DNA of 64,000 nucleotides, from contig CP031740.1 in assembly GCA_022701275.1 (NCBI GenBank), positions 1,809,001 through 1,873,000 on the forward strand, read 5' to 3'. The notes under the pieces are model-generated. The model ran no database searches and had not been told where the DNA came from. It was given only the letters and a program-made list of their open reading frames with translations. The position numbers and the translations under genes were made by a program. Positions 54,997 to 63,722 of the stretch are shown here, piece by piece (position 1 is the stretch's first letter; the number at the start of each line of letters is the position of its first letter). Origin of the DNA: Microcoleus vaginatus PCC 9802 (GTDB taxonomy: Bacteria; Cyanobacteriota; Cyanobacteriia; Cyanobacteriales; Microcoleaceae).

Positions 54997-56004
54997 ATGA
55001 TGAAAGCGATCGTTTTTCACACGCCCGGAAGCCCGTCCGTATTGAAACTGCAAGATATCCCCGCGCCTACTATACAAACAGAAACTGAAGTTTTGGTACG
55101 GTTGCGAGCGGCGGGGATCAATCCGATAGATACTAAGTTGCGATCGCGCGGCACTTTTTACCCCGAGAGAACTCCTCACGTTTTGGGGTGCGACGGTGCT
55201 GGAGTCGTAGAGGCTGTCGGCGCTGGTGTGCAAAGTTTCCAAGTGGGAGACGAGGTTTTTTTCTGCAATGGCGGTTTGGGCGGGTCGATCGGTACTTATG
55301 CTGAGTTTGCCGTTGTAGACCAACGCTTTCTCGCCATCAAGCCTGCTGCTTTAAGTTTTGCTGAGGCGGCGGCGGCACCGTTAGTTTTAATTACAGCTTG
55401 GGAATCGCTGTACGATCGAGGGCGTTTGCAAGCCGGCCAAAAAGTGCTGGTTCAAGCTGGTGCAGGCGGTGTCGGCCACGTCGCGGTACAGTTGGCGAAG
55501 TTACAGGGGGCAGAGGTTTGCACGACCGTTAGTTCTGAGGAAAAAGCCAATTTTGTCAAGCACTTAGGGGCAGATTCAGTTATTTTATACAAAAATACCA
55601 ATGTTGTCGATGAGGTTTTGACTTGGACTCAAGGACAAGGAGTTGATTTGGCTTTCGATACAGTCGGGGGAGAAACTTTTTACCAAACTATTCCGGCTGT
55701 GAAGATTTATGGAGATTTGGTAACCATTTTGGAACCCGATCCAGCTTTGGGCAATTTGAAAACAGCGAGAATGCGGAATCTGAGAATTAGCCTGGAATTA
55801 ATGTTAACACCCATGCTGGAAGGTTTGGTGGAGGAACAGGAACAGCAGGCTCATGTTTTGCAGAAGTGTGCTCGTTTGTGCGATCGCAACTTGCTAAAAA
55901 TTCACGTCAGCAAAACTTTCCCTCTCGAAGAAGCGCAAGCCGCTCACGAACTTTTAGAAACAGGATCGGTAACCGGTAAAATAGTGATTGAAATTGGGGG
56001 TTAA
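54997..56004 (+). CDS. Quinone oxidoreductase-like zinc-independent medium-chain dehydrogenase
   Basis: 335 residues of the MDR superfamily. The N-terminal catalytic domain shows AAGINPIDTKLRSRG and PHVLGCDGAGVVEAVG. The Rossmann motif VLVQAGAGGVGHVAVQLAK binds NADPH. No structural-zinc Cys cluster is present, fitting the quinone oxidoreductase branch. The substrate is unknown. A second ATG at 55000 is equally possible. It is divergent from the TnpB-like gene with less than 100 bp between starts. Downstream lies the long repeat region. Confidence 0.92.
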   Translation: MMKAIVFHTPGSPSVLKLQDIPAPTIQTETEVLVRLRAAGINPIDTKLRSRGTFYPERTPHVLGCDGAGVVEAVGAGVQSFQVGDEVFFCNGGLGGSIGTYAEFAVVDQRFLAIKPAALSFAEAAAAPLVLITAWESLYDRGRLQAGQKVLVQAGAGGVGHVAVQLAKLQGAEVCTTVSSEEKANFVKHLGADSVILYKNTNVVDEVLTWTQGQGVDLAFDTVGGETFYQTIPAVKIYGDLVTILEPDPALGNLKTARMRNLRISLELMLTPMLEGLVEEQEQQAHVLQKCARLCDRNLLKIHVSKTFPLEEAQAAHELLETGSVTGKIVIEIGG

Positions 56005-56131
56005 AAATGCGGATGGTTAAAATTGCCCGTTGAAGAATCGCGGGCGATTGAGAATGGCGGGCGATTTCAAGAGACTGTTGGCGAATTTAAAAAGGGTGAA
56101 ACCAAACATCCAATAATCATCGCAAGAGAAC

Positions 56132-56381
56132 TATAGCAATCCTAAATGAGTCGTAAACTTTTTACCCCACCCCAACCCTCCCTGAACCCGCGCAGGGCTG
56201 TTTCCTTCTCTTGTAGGGGCTGCCCGAATCCCACCAAATGCCTAACAAATCGTGGATGGGTCGGGTCGGCATTCTTGGCAGGACAAGAGTCAAAAGGCTT
56301 GTTTTCCTGAGAATGAAACAGCCCTACCCCTTACCAATGGGAGGGAGTAAGAAATTCACAAATGATGCGAGGATTTCTATA
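56132..56381. mobile_element. MITE-like element, copy 2, interrupted by a nested element
   Basis: The same terminal repeats as 25901-26003 but inverted, with about 140 bp inserted. TATAGCAATCCT at 56132-56143 faces AGGATTTCTATA at 56370-56381. The interior has the complementary TTTTTACCCCACCCCAACCC. Element 56194-56325 sits inside. Confidence 0.75.
56194..56325. mobile_element. Nested 132-bp palindromic element
   Basis: AGGGCTGTTTCCTTCTC (56194-56210) and GAGAATGAAACAGCCCT (56309-56325) are inverted with one mismatch in 17. It lies inside the MITE-like copy, so it inserted later. The interior is non-coding. Confidence 0.65.
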
Positions 56382-56609
56382 TAGAGCCCATTTGACATCT
56401 TGAGGTCGATCGTTCACAACGGTCGCTCTCTTCAGAATATTGCTAGACCACGGGTATCAGCCCGAGCATTTAACTATTGGATTACAGAAGATTTATCAAC
56501 AAATAATGACAAAAGTCTCGTTTGAATTGTTGAAAAACTACTATAAAATAAGCAAAATAAATACAGTAAAAATCGGTATTTATTCCGGTAAAGGCAACAT
56601 GGATAATTG

Positions 56610-56769
56610 AACCGTCAAATTCTTAGAGAGAAAGGTGCAAAATCCTCGTTAATAATTTTGATATAACTCTGGCTAATTCGACGGTTAAGTGAATCTTTGT
56701 TGTATTAGGCTGATGATTAAAAGGCTGGCAGCCTAAAAGATGACAAATCGCTTCTATAAACAAGAGCGA
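56610..56769 (+). ncRNA. Candidate structured RNA (unassigned)
   Basis: Three pairings in order: AACCGTCAAATT (56610-56621) with AATTCGACGGTT (56675-56686), 11 of 12 pairs; TTAGGCTG with CAGCCTAA (56705-56712 and 56729-56736); TCGCTT with GAGCGA (56748-56753 and 56764-56769). No known riboswitch signature fits. The strand is a guess. Confidence 0.25.
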
Positions 56770-56841
56770 AAACCGCATAGGAAAAATGCCACTGTCGATC
56801 AAGAAATTTGGGGGTCAAGTGCTGAAGTTGACACGACGAAA

Positions 56842-56858
56842 GGCACGGCGCCGTGTCC
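56842..56858. repeat. GGACACGGC-type palindrome
   Basis: GGCACGGCGCCGTGTCC, a near-perfect palindrome about 30 bp before the IS630 copy 3 left end. It belongs with 3739-3761 and 26221-26239. Confidence 0.55.
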
Positions 56859-56891
56859 TAATTTTGGATAACTAACGGCGATTCACTTGTA

Positions 56892-57841
56892 TAGTCATTT
56901 CAAATAAATCTGAGACAAATGCAAGATGATGTAAAATCAAGAAAAATTGTTAACTCGGAGCCGAAAAATGGCATACAGTCTAGATTTAAGAAAAAGAGTA
57001 GTGGATTATGTGGAAAATGGAGGGGGTATAACTAAAGCCGCCGCCCTGTTTAAAGTAGGAAGAGCAACAATATACAGATGGCTAGGGAGGGAAGACCTTC
57101 GAGCCACTAAGGTAGAACACCGTGAGCGAAAGATAGACTGGGAAGCGCTCAGAAAAGATGTAGAAGAAAATCCCGAAGCAAGATTAATAGAAAGAGCAAG
57201 GAAATTCGGGGTGAGAGCGAGTGCCATATGCTATGCCTTAAAGAAAATGAAAATTACGAGAAAAAAAAAGAATATCGTTATAGAGAAAGGAATAGAGAAG
57301 AAAGAATACAATACTACCAAACACTGAGAAATTTAATTAAAGCTCATGGGAGTAAAAGCCTTGTATTTATTGATGAGTCAGGGTTTGAAGAGTTTCATGC
57401 TTGTGTTTATGCGTGGTCAAAAAAAGGAAAAAAAGTATATGGGGATAGACAAGGAAAACGCGGAAAAAGAGAAAATTTAGTAGCAGGAAGAAGAAAAGGA
57501 AACAAGGACTTGATTGCACCTATGGTCTTTACAGGGAGCTTGAATGCAGAAAGTTTTGAAGGGTGGTTAGCTTTATATTTATTGCCATCTTTAACAATAC
57601 CATCAATATTAATCATGGATAATGCACCGATTCATCGTAAGACAGCAATTAGACTGCTGGTGGAGGAAGCAGGCCATCAGATACTTTTTTTACCAAAATA
57701 CTCTCCTGACTTAAATGATATTGAGCATGATTTTAGTGCATTAAAGAGAGCTATAATGTATTCGCATTCTGCCACATCTCTTGATGAGATTATTCGCGCT
57801 TATTGTGCAACTTAGTGTCTCATTTTTATTTGAAATAACTA
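56892..57841 (+). mobile_element. IS630-family element, copy 3 (different subgroup)
   Basis: About 950 bp. The terminal repeats TAGTCATTTCAAATAAATCT (left) and TAGTTATTTCAAATAAAAAT (right, complement) continue with TGAGACA, with three mismatches over about 26 nt. TA flanks both sides (56890-56891 and 57842-57843). It is shorter than copies 1 and 2 and has a different protein. Its right end touches the asparagine-synthetase-like gene. Confidence 0.9.
56968..57815 (+). CDS. IS630 family transposase (two frames, -1 frameshift)
   Basis: Frame A starts at ATG 56968 with GGAG 7 nt upstream (MAYSLDLRKRVVDYVENGGG, helix-turn-helix). Frame B runs to 57815 with the DDE motifs VFIDESGFEEF, LIMDNAPIHRK and PDLNDIEHDF. 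The -1 switch is placed at nine A (57261-57269), after which the reading continues as RKKKEYRYRERNREERIQYY. The catalytic residues look intact. Confidence 0.87.
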
Positions 57842-59497
57842 TAACCAAATTTCCAGCGTCACCAGCAGCCACAGCTTCAGCCCATAGCGGGGAAAAACTT
57901 CTCCACGATAGTTTAGCCACTCGCGGATTAGTGTTCGATCAAGGTAAGGCGCGATCGCCGCATGACGATTCAGCAGCAACGATCGCGCTTGCCGCTGCCA
58001 ATCCCTCAAAAACCACTGCTGCATCGACATCACCATGCCACTTTTCGGACGGTTGACAATCACATCGGGCAGCAAATCCGCCACAGCAGCTTTGAGAACC
58101 GCTTTTTCCTGGGCGCCCGAAAGCTTATATTCTGGCGGAATTTGCAAACTCAGTGCCACCATCCGCGCATCGAATAGGGGCGATCGAGCTTTTAGTCCCG
58201 CTGCAGCCGTGAGATTATTCACCTTGGTCAAAATGTAATCGGCTCCTTTAAACTCAATGTTGAGCCGCATCAGCCGATTCAAAAACGTCGTTTCTGTCTG
58301 TTGCAATTCCTCAGCAAAGACGGAAGGCGCATTCTTCACCTTTTCCCAAACCTCCGGCTTCAGCAAACGTGGCAAATCCACATAGCATTTTTGAAACGAA
58401 GTCAAGTAAGCTGCGCTCAGATCTGGTTTACCCTGAATCGAACCATACAAACTATTCAGTAACATCGGCTTATTTTTCGGCCCGCCAAAGCACGGATCGC
58501 CGCCTTCGCCATTGAATACCACGTCTGCGAATTGCTTTGCCGATCGCCCCAACAGCAAATTGGGAACCGTCAAGCCTTCCCCCACCGGATCATCCATCGC
58601 CGCCAGCGTTTCCGGTAGCAACTCCCAAATTTGCTTTGGCGAAACTTCTAAAATATGGTGCTCAGTGCCACAATGTGCTGCGACGATGTTGGCAAATTCA
58701 ATCTCGCTGGGATATTGAGCGCCAAAGTGCATCGAAAAAGTGTGTACCGGACGATCGTGCAGCCTTGTGGCGATCGCCGCGACGCAACTTGAGTCAATCC
58801 CGCCCGAAAGGTATGCTGCGACTGGTTCTCCCGGTGGTAGCGCTTCCTGCACCAGTTGTTCCAAAAGCGATCGCACTTGTTGACTATGCCATTCCAAAGG
58901 GCGATCGGCGTTAGTAATTTGCTCCTGTGGCTGCCAGTATCTCTGCGCCTCAACATCCGGTAAGTACAAGTAGCTACCGAGCCGCAACTCTCGCACGGCT
59001 TCCCACAGCGTTTGTGCTCCGGGTACAAACGCACAGCACAAGTAGTCGCGCAAAGCAACTAAATCAAGTTCTCGATCGTGATACGGATTGAGCGATCGCA
59101 GTCGGGGCGCTATCCAGCGAGTCGTTCCTGTACGGGTGTAATAAAGCGTTTTGGCTCCAACGCGATCGCGCCCCAGACACAAGGTTTGTTCGTCTCTATC
59201 CCACACGGCAAGGGCAAATTGTCCTGACAGCAAGCTCAGTGTTTTAGTACCGTACTGCTCCCATAGCCACGCGACGATTGCCAAATCGGTCAATCCATCT
59301 GTGTCAATCTGTTGTTTGAGCATGGGGGTGCGATCGAAGCAGCAGTCACCTACCAGCACAAATCGCTGATTGGGGCTGAAGGTGGGTTGAGCTCCGATTA
59401 TGGCAAAACCGGAAGTTGCCCAAGTTGCAGGGTGCGATCGGGCCGCAGGGCCCCAAGCAATTACCCAATTAGGGTAGATAGACTTCTGAGTCTGCAT
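57839..59497 (-). CDS. Asparagine synthetase-like protein lacking the glutaminase Cys
   Basis: 552 residues. The C-terminal AMP-forming domain has the PP-loop AYLSGGIDSSCVAAIA and later FNGEGGDPCFGG, as in AsnB. The N-terminal glutaminase-like domain (about 10-190) starts MQTQKSIYPNWVIAWG with no Cys at position 2, so glutamine hydrolysis is not expected. It may use free ammonia or be a specialised amide-forming enzyme. The 3' end coincides with the IS630 right end: the stop TAG is read from the IS boundary, so the native last residues may be lost. Confidence 0.88.
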   Translation of the reverse strand: MQTQKSIYPNWVIAWGPAARSHPATWATSGFAIIGAQPTFSPNQRFVLVGDCCFDRTPMLKQQIDTDGLTDLAIVAWLWEQYGTKTLSLLSGQFALAVWDRDEQTLCLGRDRVGAKTLYYTRTGTTRWIAPRLRSLNPYHDRELDLVALRDYLCCAFVPGAQTLWEAVRELRLGSYLYLPDVEAQRYWQPQEQITNADRPLEWHSQQVRSLLEQLVQEALPPGEPVAAYLSGGIDSSCVAAIATRLHDRPVHTFSMHFGAQYPSEIEFANIVAAHCGTEHHILEVSPKQIWELLPETLAAMDDPVGEGLTVPNLLLGRSAKQFADVVFNGEGGDPCFGGPKNKPMLLNSLYGSIQGKPDLSAAYLTSFQKCYVDLPRLLKPEVWEKVKNAPSVFAEELQQTETTFLNRLMRLNIEFKGADYILTKVNNLTAAAGLKARSPLFDARMVALSLQIPPEYKLSGAQEKAVLKAAVADLLPDVIVNRPKSGMVMSMQQWFLRDWQRQARSLLLNRHAAIAPYLDRTLIREWLNYRGEVFPRYGLKLWLLVTLEIWL

Positions 59498-59508
59498 TTT
59501 AAATTAGA

Positions 59509-59575
59509 CATCTCCCATAATTAATTATTGTGGAACAGGCATCTTGCCTGTTCAAAACAGGCTTTTCTGGAGATG
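59509..59575. repeat. CATCTCC element, copy Y, with REP core
   Basis: A 67-bp repeat with ends CATCTCC and GGAGATG and a REP core GTGGAACAGGCATCTTGCC inside. It matches 44018-44080 in inverted orientation, with similarity continuing a few bases past both ends. It lies between the asparagine-synthetase-like gene and the kinase gene. Confidence 0.8.
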
Positions 59576-59584
59576 ACTATTACA

Positions 59585-61030
59585 TTAAAAAACGTTTGAA
59601 AGTAACTTATAAATTAAGCGAAAAATAGCTGTTCCAGCGATCGCACCCAAAGCACCCAACCATCCCACAAACAACACGCCAGTGATCGGAGAATTCGGAT
59701 AAATCGCAAGTGCCGCCGTCTGCAAAGCCGGGAAAAACCACAGCAAAGCCAGAGTACCTGCACCAATAATCAACATCTCAGTTTGTTCGATCGCCCTGCG
59801 GTACTGCCCGTAAATCAAACCCGCCACAATCATCCCCAACAATCCGATACTCAAGCCAGGAGAGGGCAGCAAACTCGTCAGGGCGATCGCCAGCAACCCC
59901 CCCTCAAAACCCGTAAACGCCGCCCCCGACAAAACCTCCCAAATCGAAAAAGTCGCTCTCTGCGAAGGTTGCAGCCCTCCCGGAGGTGTTGCAGGAACCC
60001 GTACAGGAGGAGGCAGAGTCGGTTGAAGAGGTATCGGAGGCGGCGCCACCACGACTGTAGGTGGTTGAGAATGTTGTTGAGGCCCAGACATCAGAGCCGC
60101 TTCCACCTCACTCGCAGATTGAAAACGCTGGCTGGGAGCTGACAATAACATTCGATCGAGAACGTGAGCCAAACGCGAACTTACCTGCACCCGCGACTGC
60201 CAATTCCACTCGTTTCTGTAACTATCAAAAAGCTCCGTCGGCTGCAAACCACTCAGCAAAGTAATACAAGTCACAGCCAAAGCATACAAATCCGTTGCCG
60301 GATAAACTTCTTGCCCGCTCATCTGTTCTGGCGGAGCGTAACCCAAAGAATAAATACCCGTCGAAGCTTTTGCACTCCCAACACTTTGTGTTACTTGTTT
60401 AACAGCCCCAAAATCTAATAAATAAAGCCGACCGTTTTTACCCCGCATAATATTAGCAGGTTTAATATCCCGGTGAATCGAACCGCGAGAGTGCACAAAA
60501 TCGAGAACCTTCAAAATTTCTCGCAGCACCTCCACCGTTTCCGCCTCCGAAAACCTGCCTTTAACAGCCTGTTCATCCTCCAAATTTTTACCGTCAATAA
60601 ATTCTTGAACCAGATAGAAAAACTGCTCGTTTTTTCCCGGCTGCAAACTCGTAACAGTCAGCTCAAAAAAAGCCAGCAAACTCGGAATTTGGGAATGTTC
60701 GTTTCCCAATTCTTCCAGCACCGCCGCTTCCCGTTCAAACAGAGTTTGAGCGATTTTTAGCTGGGGCGGAGTCAGACTTACCGACGGCTGCAAAAGTTTA
60801 GCAACGCACTGCCGCATCGCCGGAGTATAGCGGTCTCTGGCCAAAAACGCCGCCCCAAAACCGCCTTGACCCAATAACCTCACGGGCAAATAGCGGCCGC
60901 TCAAAATCAGGGGCATCCCGCAAGCCGTGCAAAACTTTTGCTGCACCGTTTTCAGCAGCGAACTGTCATTGAGGTCGGGAAAATAGTTTTGAGGGCGCGG
61001 GCAGCCCGGGCGGGTGCAGTAAACTTCCAT
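59585..61030 (-). CDS. Ser/Thr protein kinase with N-terminal zinc-ribbon-like Cys and C-terminal membrane domain
   Basis: 481 residues. Cys pairs at 5/10 and 34/37 (CTRPGC and CTACG) resemble a 4-Cys motif common in cyanobacterial kinases. The kinase domain (about 45-315) has GQGGFGAAFLA, VAKLL, HRDIKPANIMRG and LLDFGAVKQ. A Pro-rich linker (about 320-355) leads to about four membrane helices (365-475). It is a membrane-attached Hanks-type kinase. Targets are unknown; the FHA domains of the broken ABC transporter 42 kb away are a conceivable but unsupported partner. Confidence 0.93.
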   Translation of the reverse strand: MEVYCTRPGCPRPQNYFPDLNDSSLLKTVQQKFCTACGMPLILSGRYLPVRLLGQGGFGAAFLARDRYTPAMRQCVAKLLQPSVSLTPPQLKIAQTLFEREAAVLEELGNEHSQIPSLLAFFELTVTSLQPGKNEQFFYLVQEFIDGKNLEDEQAVKGRFSEAETVEVLREILKVLDFVHSRGSIHRDIKPANIMRGKNGRLYLLDFGAVKQVTQSVGSAKASTGIYSLGYAPPEQMSGQEVYPATDLYALAVTCITLLSGLQPTELFDSYRNEWNWQSRVQVSSRLAHVLDRMLLSAPSQRFQSASEVEAALMSGPQQHSQPPTVVVAPPPIPLQPTLPPPVRVPATPPGGLQPSQRATFSIWEVLSGAAFTGFEGGLLAIALTSLLPSPGLSIGLLGMIVAGLIYGQYRRAIEQTEMLIIGAGTLALLWFFPALQTAALAIYPNSPITGVLFVGWLGALGAIAGTAIFRLIYKLLSNVF

Positions 61031-61043
61031 TTTTGTTTGCTAA

Positions 61044-61099
61044 GAAGAAGGAAGAGGGAAGAAGGAAAAAGGAAGAAGGAAAAGGGAAGAAGGAAGAAA
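61044..61099. repeat. GGAAGAA heptamer repeat
   Basis: A period-7 purine tract just upstream of the kinase gene start, the same unit as at 18823-18885, 28934-28972 and 49816-49858. Confidence 0.75.
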
Positions 61100-61169
61100 A
61101 AGTGATGGTTAAACCAGATTTCGATTTCTCAACTAACCGCGAACTGCTAACTGCCAGCGACCTAAGAGA

Positions 61170-62174
61170 TTAACTTCCCGCTGAGTTGGGAGTTGCTATT
61201 TCTATGAATCCCAAATCGAGCGCCGGGGGTTCTTTCTTTTCGTGGATGGTCGAATAAGTAGCAAACTGGGGCAAAATTTCATTGCTGAAAGCCTCTGCTG
61301 CTTTAGAACGGTAGCGGTTGGGGTTGTAAATCAGCGACAAAATGCGAGTTACCAAAACTTCGTCCATTTGAGATTTGTGCAAGACGCCCATGAGCAACTC
61401 TTTTTCGATCGCCGAAACCGAGACAAAAGCAGCTCCCAGCCCCGACTGAACGGCATTTTTAATGGCTTCGATCGAATTTAGTTCCATCTCTATTTTCAAG
61501 CGGCGCGTGTCTATGCCGCAGCGAGTCAGTACCTGATCGATTACTTTGCGGATCGTAGACTGCGAATCGAGGGATATAAACTGCAATTTGTAAAGGTCTT
61601 CTTTTTGGATACTTTCTTGTTGTACCATCGGGTGGGACGGAGGAAGAATCAGAGCCAGTTCGTCCTCAGCGTAAGGAACAATTTCTAAAGCTTCTACAAG
61701 TTCGGTAGGAATCTCTCCGCCAACAATTGCCAAATCGATTTGCCCGTTCGCCACACTCCACGCCGTGCGGCGGGTCGAGTGAACGTGAAGCTGTACAGCT
61801 ACATCCGGGTACTTTTGGCGAAACATCCCGATCATCCGGGGCAGCAAATAGGTCCCCGTTGTTTGAGAAGCGCCGACTATCAAAGTACCGCCTTGGAGAT
61901 TTTGCAAGTCTTCCAGAGCTCGACAAGTTTCCTGGCAAAGCGATAAAATTTTCTCGCCGTAACTCAGCAGCAGGTGTCCGGCTTCGGTCAGTTGCGCCCG
62001 CCGCCCCCCCCGGTCAAACAGCGGCACGTCCAACTGTCTCTCTAAATTTTGCACCTGCAAGCTAACTGCTGGCTGGGATACATAGAGGCTGTCCGCGGCG
62101 CGTTTGAAGCTTCCTTCAGAGGCGATCGCCTTGAGAATGCGTAACTGGTCTAAAGTGAAAGGAAGGTCAGACAT
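61170..62174 (-). CDS. rbcR: LysR-family regulator RbcR
   Basis: 334 residues. The N-terminal helix-turn-helix (about 5-65) reads [20 protein letters not shown] and [20 protein letters not shown], nearly identical, from memory, to RbcR of other cyanobacteria and to plastid Ycf30. The effector domain (about 92-300) includes [19 protein letters not shown] and [20 protein letters not shown]. RbcR controls rubisco and carbon-fixation genes. rbcL/rbcS are not in the window. It is divergent from an NnrU-family gene with 296 bp between, which may hold a target site. Confidence 0.93.
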   Translation of the reverse strand: MSDLPFTLDQLRILKAIASEGSFKRAADSLYVSQPAVSLQVQNLERQLDVPLFDRGGRRAQLTEAGHLLLSYGEKILSLCQETCRALEDLQNLQGGTLIVGASQTTGTYLLPRMIGMFRQKYPDVAVQLHVHSTRRTAWSVANGQIDLAIVGGEIPTELVEALEIVPYAEDELALILPPSHPMVQQESIQKEDLYKLQFISLDSQSTIRKVIDQVLTRCGIDTRRLKIEMELNSIEAIKNAVQSGLGAAFVSVSAIEKELLMGVLHKSQMDEVLVTRILSLIYNPNRYRSKAAEAFSNEILPQFATYSTIHEKKEPPALDLGFIEIATPNSAGS

Positions 62175-62470
62175 ATATCTAAATTGTCAGTAGGTGTAGG
62201 GGCGGGTCTTCTGTCAATCTCTGCGGTCAATCGACAACCTGGTTCGATTTGGCGTGAAAAAGTCGGAGTTGACTTCGATGCCAGTCATTTGGCTGCAACA
62301 GACGCAACCTTACAGGCAGTTGTACTCGTCCTCTGTCCTCTGTCTTTAGTTGTTATTCGGTCACTAATGACTGATGACTGATGACTAATGACTGATAACC
62401 GCTGAATGCTCCCATAGATACTTTGTGACACAAATTGGCCGAGAATCAATAACTTTTCTTAATATTTGCA
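62175..62470. promoter_or_regulatory. Divergent region rbcR / NnrU-family gene
   Basis: About 296 bp. The TAATGAC heptamer tract at 62363-62400 occupies part of the right half. LysR-type regulators often bind near their own start, but I cannot mark a clear T-N11-A site. Confidence 0.35.
62363..62400. repeat. TAATGAC heptamer repeat
   Basis: Five period-7 units of ACTGATGA/CTAATGA type between rbcR and the NnrU gene. Confidence 0.7.
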
Positions 62471-63184
62471 ATGACGATCGACTTGGCGCTCGACTCCCAC
62501 TTAGTTATTCTGGGCCTGTTACTGGTTTTTGCGATCGCCCACAGCGGTTTAGCAGCCCTCCGGCCCAAAGGTGAAAAGCTGATCGGGCCTAGACTTTACC
62601 GCGTTTTTTTTGCCCTTGTCAGTTTGCCGCTAGCCGTCATTCTGATTGTCTACTTTTTCAACCACCGCTACGACGGCGTACAGCTTTGGCAAGTACAGGG
62701 CGTCCCCGGAGTTAAACCCGCAGTTTGGATACTGTCAGCAATTTCCTTTCTGTTTCTGTACCCAGCAACTTTCAACCTCCTAGAAATTGCCGCCGTCCAA
62801 AAGCCCCAAGTTCACCTCTACGAAACTGGCATCATTCGTATCACCCGTCACCCGCAAATGGTGGGACAAGTGATTTGGTGCGTGGCCCACACCCTGTGGA
62901 TTGGCACTAGCTTTACCCTCGTCACTTCCATCGGTTTGGTACTTCACCACCTGTTCGGAGTGTGGCACGGCGACAAGCGGCTTCAGGCTCGTTTTGGAGA
63001 ATCCTTTGAAACCATCAAATCTCGAACCTCAATCATGCCTTTTTTGGCAATCCTACAAAAGCGTCAAACCCTTGATTTGCTTGAGTTTCTGCGCCCTTCC
63101 TATGTAGGGGTTGTCCTTTTTACGGGCCTGCTGTGGGAAATTCATCCTTTTTTGATGCGTGTAACTAGGAACATATACTGGTAG
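62471..63184 (+). CDS. NnrU family protein, probable 15-cis-zeta-carotene isomerase (Z-ISO)
   Basis: 237 residues with about five or six membrane helices. Motifs include FAIAHSGLAALRPKGEKLIG, IRITRHPQMVGQVIWCVAHT and HHLFGVWHGDKRL, with His residues that may bind heme. NnrU proteins are homologous to plant Z-ISO, and the Synechocystis homologue Slr1599 has been reported to act as Z-ISO in light-independent carotenoid synthesis. Function here is inferred from that family. It lies beside rbcR, an order I recall from other cyanobacteria. A thioredoxin gene follows after 45 bp. Confidence 0.88.
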   Translation: MTIDLALDSHLVILGLLLVFAIAHSGLAALRPKGEKLIGPRLYRVFFALVSLPLAVILIVYFFNHRYDGVQLWQVQGVPGVKPAVWILSAISFLFLYPATFNLLEIAAVQKPQVHLYETGIIRITRHPQMVGQVIWCVAHTLWIGTSFTLVTSIGLVLHHLFGVWHGDKRLQARFGESFETIKSRTSIMPFLAILQKRQTLDLLEFLRPSYVGVVLFTGLLWEIHPFLMRVTRNIYW

Positions 63185-63229
63185 CATGATCCCTAGGATA
63201 GAAAAAAAATTATTAAATTTTGAGGGCTC

Positions 63230-63607
63230 ATGGTGTTGTCGGTTAGCGAACGCACTTTTGCACAAGAGGTGTTTCAAGCCTCTACCCCCGTTTTAGTTCA
63301 CTTTTCGGCTCCTTGGTGCGGTTTGTGCCGCGCGATCGACCCCACCCTTAAGACTTTTGAGGCACAGTGGGCAGAAAAAGTCAAGCTCGTAGGGGTGAAT
63401 GCCGATCAATGTTTCAAGTTAGCCCACACTTATCGGCTGACAAGTCTGCCCACGCTGATTTTGTTTGAGGGCGATAAAGTTCGATTTAGATTGGAAGACT
63501 ACCAAGGACGCGAGGAACTGCGGCGGACTCTGGATTCCTGGATGCTCGCGGCTCACGTAGCTTCCCCATCTCAACGGCTGCAACTTCAGGAAGTCGCCAA
63601 CAGGTAA
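63230..63607 (+). CDS. Thioredoxin family protein
   Basis: 125 residues with a thioredoxin fold and active site APWCGLCRAID (Cys at about 29 and 32). The central cis-proline segment is TSLPTLILFEGD. The WCGLC variant of WCGPC marks an atypical thioredoxin, and the C-terminus extends about 20 residues beyond the fold. It probably acts in the cytosol as a disulfide reductase; targets are unknown. It is likely co-transcribed with the NnrU gene (45-bp gap). Confidence 0.93.
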   Translation: MVLSVSERTFAQEVFQASTPVLVHFSAPWCGLCRAIDPTLKTFEAQWAEKVKLVGVNADQCFKLAHTYRLTSLPTLILFEGDKVRFRLEDYQGREELRRTLDSWMLAAHVASPSQRLQLQEVANR

Positions 63608-63631
63608 CATCTTTAAGTCCCATAGCTGTTA

Positions 63632-63659
63632 GAGCCCCGACTTCTTAAAAAATTCGGGG
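63632..63659 (+). terminator. Weak hairpin after thioredoxin
   Basis: CCCCGA and TCGGGG pair across an AT-rich loop between the thioredoxin stop and the next gene. There is no T-run, so it may be a dispersed repeat fragment. Confidence 0.3.
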
Positions 63660-63722
63660 ATATAACAGCTATTGTGCCGGTAAGTACAAGATTTAACGAA
63701 TTTAACAGGGGTTAATACCACC

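Larger units (their letters stand above)
56005..56891. other. Repeat-rich intergenic region
   Basis: About 890 bp without a gene. It contains an interrupted MITE-like element (56132-56381) with another element nested in it, a set of pairing segments at 56610-56769 that could be a structured RNA, a GGCACGGCGCCGTGTCC palindrome (56842-56858) and the left end of the third IS630. Confidence 0.5.

Noticed and set aside
56700..56830. Possible cobalamin riboswitch because of a GCCACTGT string
   Set aside because: The other conserved B12 riboswitch segments are missing and no B12 gene follows.
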